A DNA stretch of 6,354 bases from contig DRHE01000223.1 in the NCBI GenBank assembly GCA_011049745.1, positions 1-6,354 on the forward strand. Reading direction: 5' to 3'. This DNA is from Spirochaetales bacterium. Lineage in GTDB: Bacteria; Spirochaetota; Spirochaetia; SZUA-6; DRHE01. Numbering within the stretch: position 1 is the first letter of the stretch; each line of letters begins with the position of its first letter. The position numbers and the translations under genes were made by a program. The notes under the pieces are model-generated. The model did no database searches. It saw only the letters and a program-made list of their open reading frames with translations, and was not told the DNA's origin. Positions 6,224-6,354 of the stretch are shown piece by piece.

Positions 6224-6252
6224 ATTTTATCAGAAGCTCCAAAATAGATCAA
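6224..6252 (-). promoter_or_regulatory. Predicted sigma70-type promoter of pta
   Basis: On the minus strand, TTGATC (6252-6247, four of six) and TAAAAT (6229-6224, five of six) are spaced by exactly 17 nt. Transcription would start near 6217, giving a leader of about 38 nt. That leader opens with a run of nine A (plus-strand T run at 6207-6215) and holds the ribosome binding site. Judged by eye only. Confidence 0.5.
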
Positions 6253-6308
6253 ATAGAATTTTAATAATGATTTCAATAACAGGGACTATGACAGTAAAAA
6301 ATATCATC

Positions 6309-6354
6309 TTGTTTTAGTGAAGTAGTTTTGCTAATATGAGGACTGAAGAAGGAG
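6309..6354 (+). promoter_or_regulatory. Promoter and ribosome binding site for a gene beyond the right edge
   Basis: TTGTTT (6309-6314), a 17-nt spacer and TAATAT (6332-6337) preceded by TG at 6329-6330 resemble an extended -10 promoter. AAGGAG occupies the last six bases (6349-6354). A start codon a few bases past the window would make this the divergent partner of pta. An ATG at 6336 opens a frame that is still open at the edge, but it has no Shine-Dalgarno. The rest of the non-coding stretch 6180-6354 holds the pta promoter and is otherwise AT-rich without a recognisable gene. Confidence 0.4.

Noticed and set aside
5740..6264. Long plus-strand open frame of 174 codons opposite pta, extending past the pta start
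   Set aside because: It is antisense to a well-conserved pta, its protein is low in complexity with many Ser/Arg/Ile residues and no family motif, and there is no good ribosome binding site. It is a shadow of pta codon usage.
6288..6317. Tiny open frame ATG...TAG of nine codons on the plus strand, a possible leader peptide
   Set aside because: No Shine-Dalgarno sequence, it lies upstream of the predicted promoter of the off-window gene, and it has no run of regulatory codons.

Overview
The window is an ordinary-looking stretch of bacterial chromosome that is almost fully coding. It holds six protein genes and no sign of mobile elements, CRISPR arrays, tRNA or rRNA genes. Base composition looks balanced (near 50% GC by eye), and AGGAGG-type ribosome binding sites are common. 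My best guess for the source is a spirochaete (Spirochaeta/Sediminispirochaeta/Treponema-like). The guess rests on a short ComEC without a metallo-beta-lactamase tail, a HEAT-repeat protein directly before it, and the general look of the proteins. It is recognition by eye, not a search result.

Left block (1-3455, + strand) is a tightly packed cluster: a HEAT-repeat-like protein that is probably missing its N-terminus at the window edge, then comEC (inner-membrane DNA-uptake channel family), then rsmA/ksgA (16S rRNA adenine dimethyltransferase). comEC starts 4 nt after the HEAT stop. rsmA uses a TTG start inside the last codons of comEC, behind a strong AGGAGG. The three genes are therefore probably co-transcribed and translationally coupled, although their functions are unrelated.

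Middle block: dapA (- strand, lysine/diaminopimelate pathway) converges on rsmA with only 6 nt between stops. It is transcribed away from a PilZ-domain gene (+ strand). The 112-nt region between these divergent genes (4335-4446) carries a good sigma70-type promoter for dapA, two tandem TATAAT boxes for the PilZ gene, and between them a perfect 12-bp palindrome that could be an operator. The PilZ protein has an N-terminal part resembling a degenerate response-regulator receiver, followed by a C-terminal c-di-GMP-binding-type PilZ domain.

Right block: pta (- strand, phosphate acetyltransferase) converges on the PilZ gene with a 20-nt gap. It has its own promoter in the right-hand non-coding region (6180-6354). 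That region ends with an extended -10 promoter-like sequence and AAGGAG on the + strand, so another gene probably starts just past the right edge.

I found no clear undescribed multi-gene system. The items most worth following are the divergent dapA/PilZ control region, the pseudo-receiver-PilZ protein, and the coupled HEAT-comEC-rsmA arrangement.
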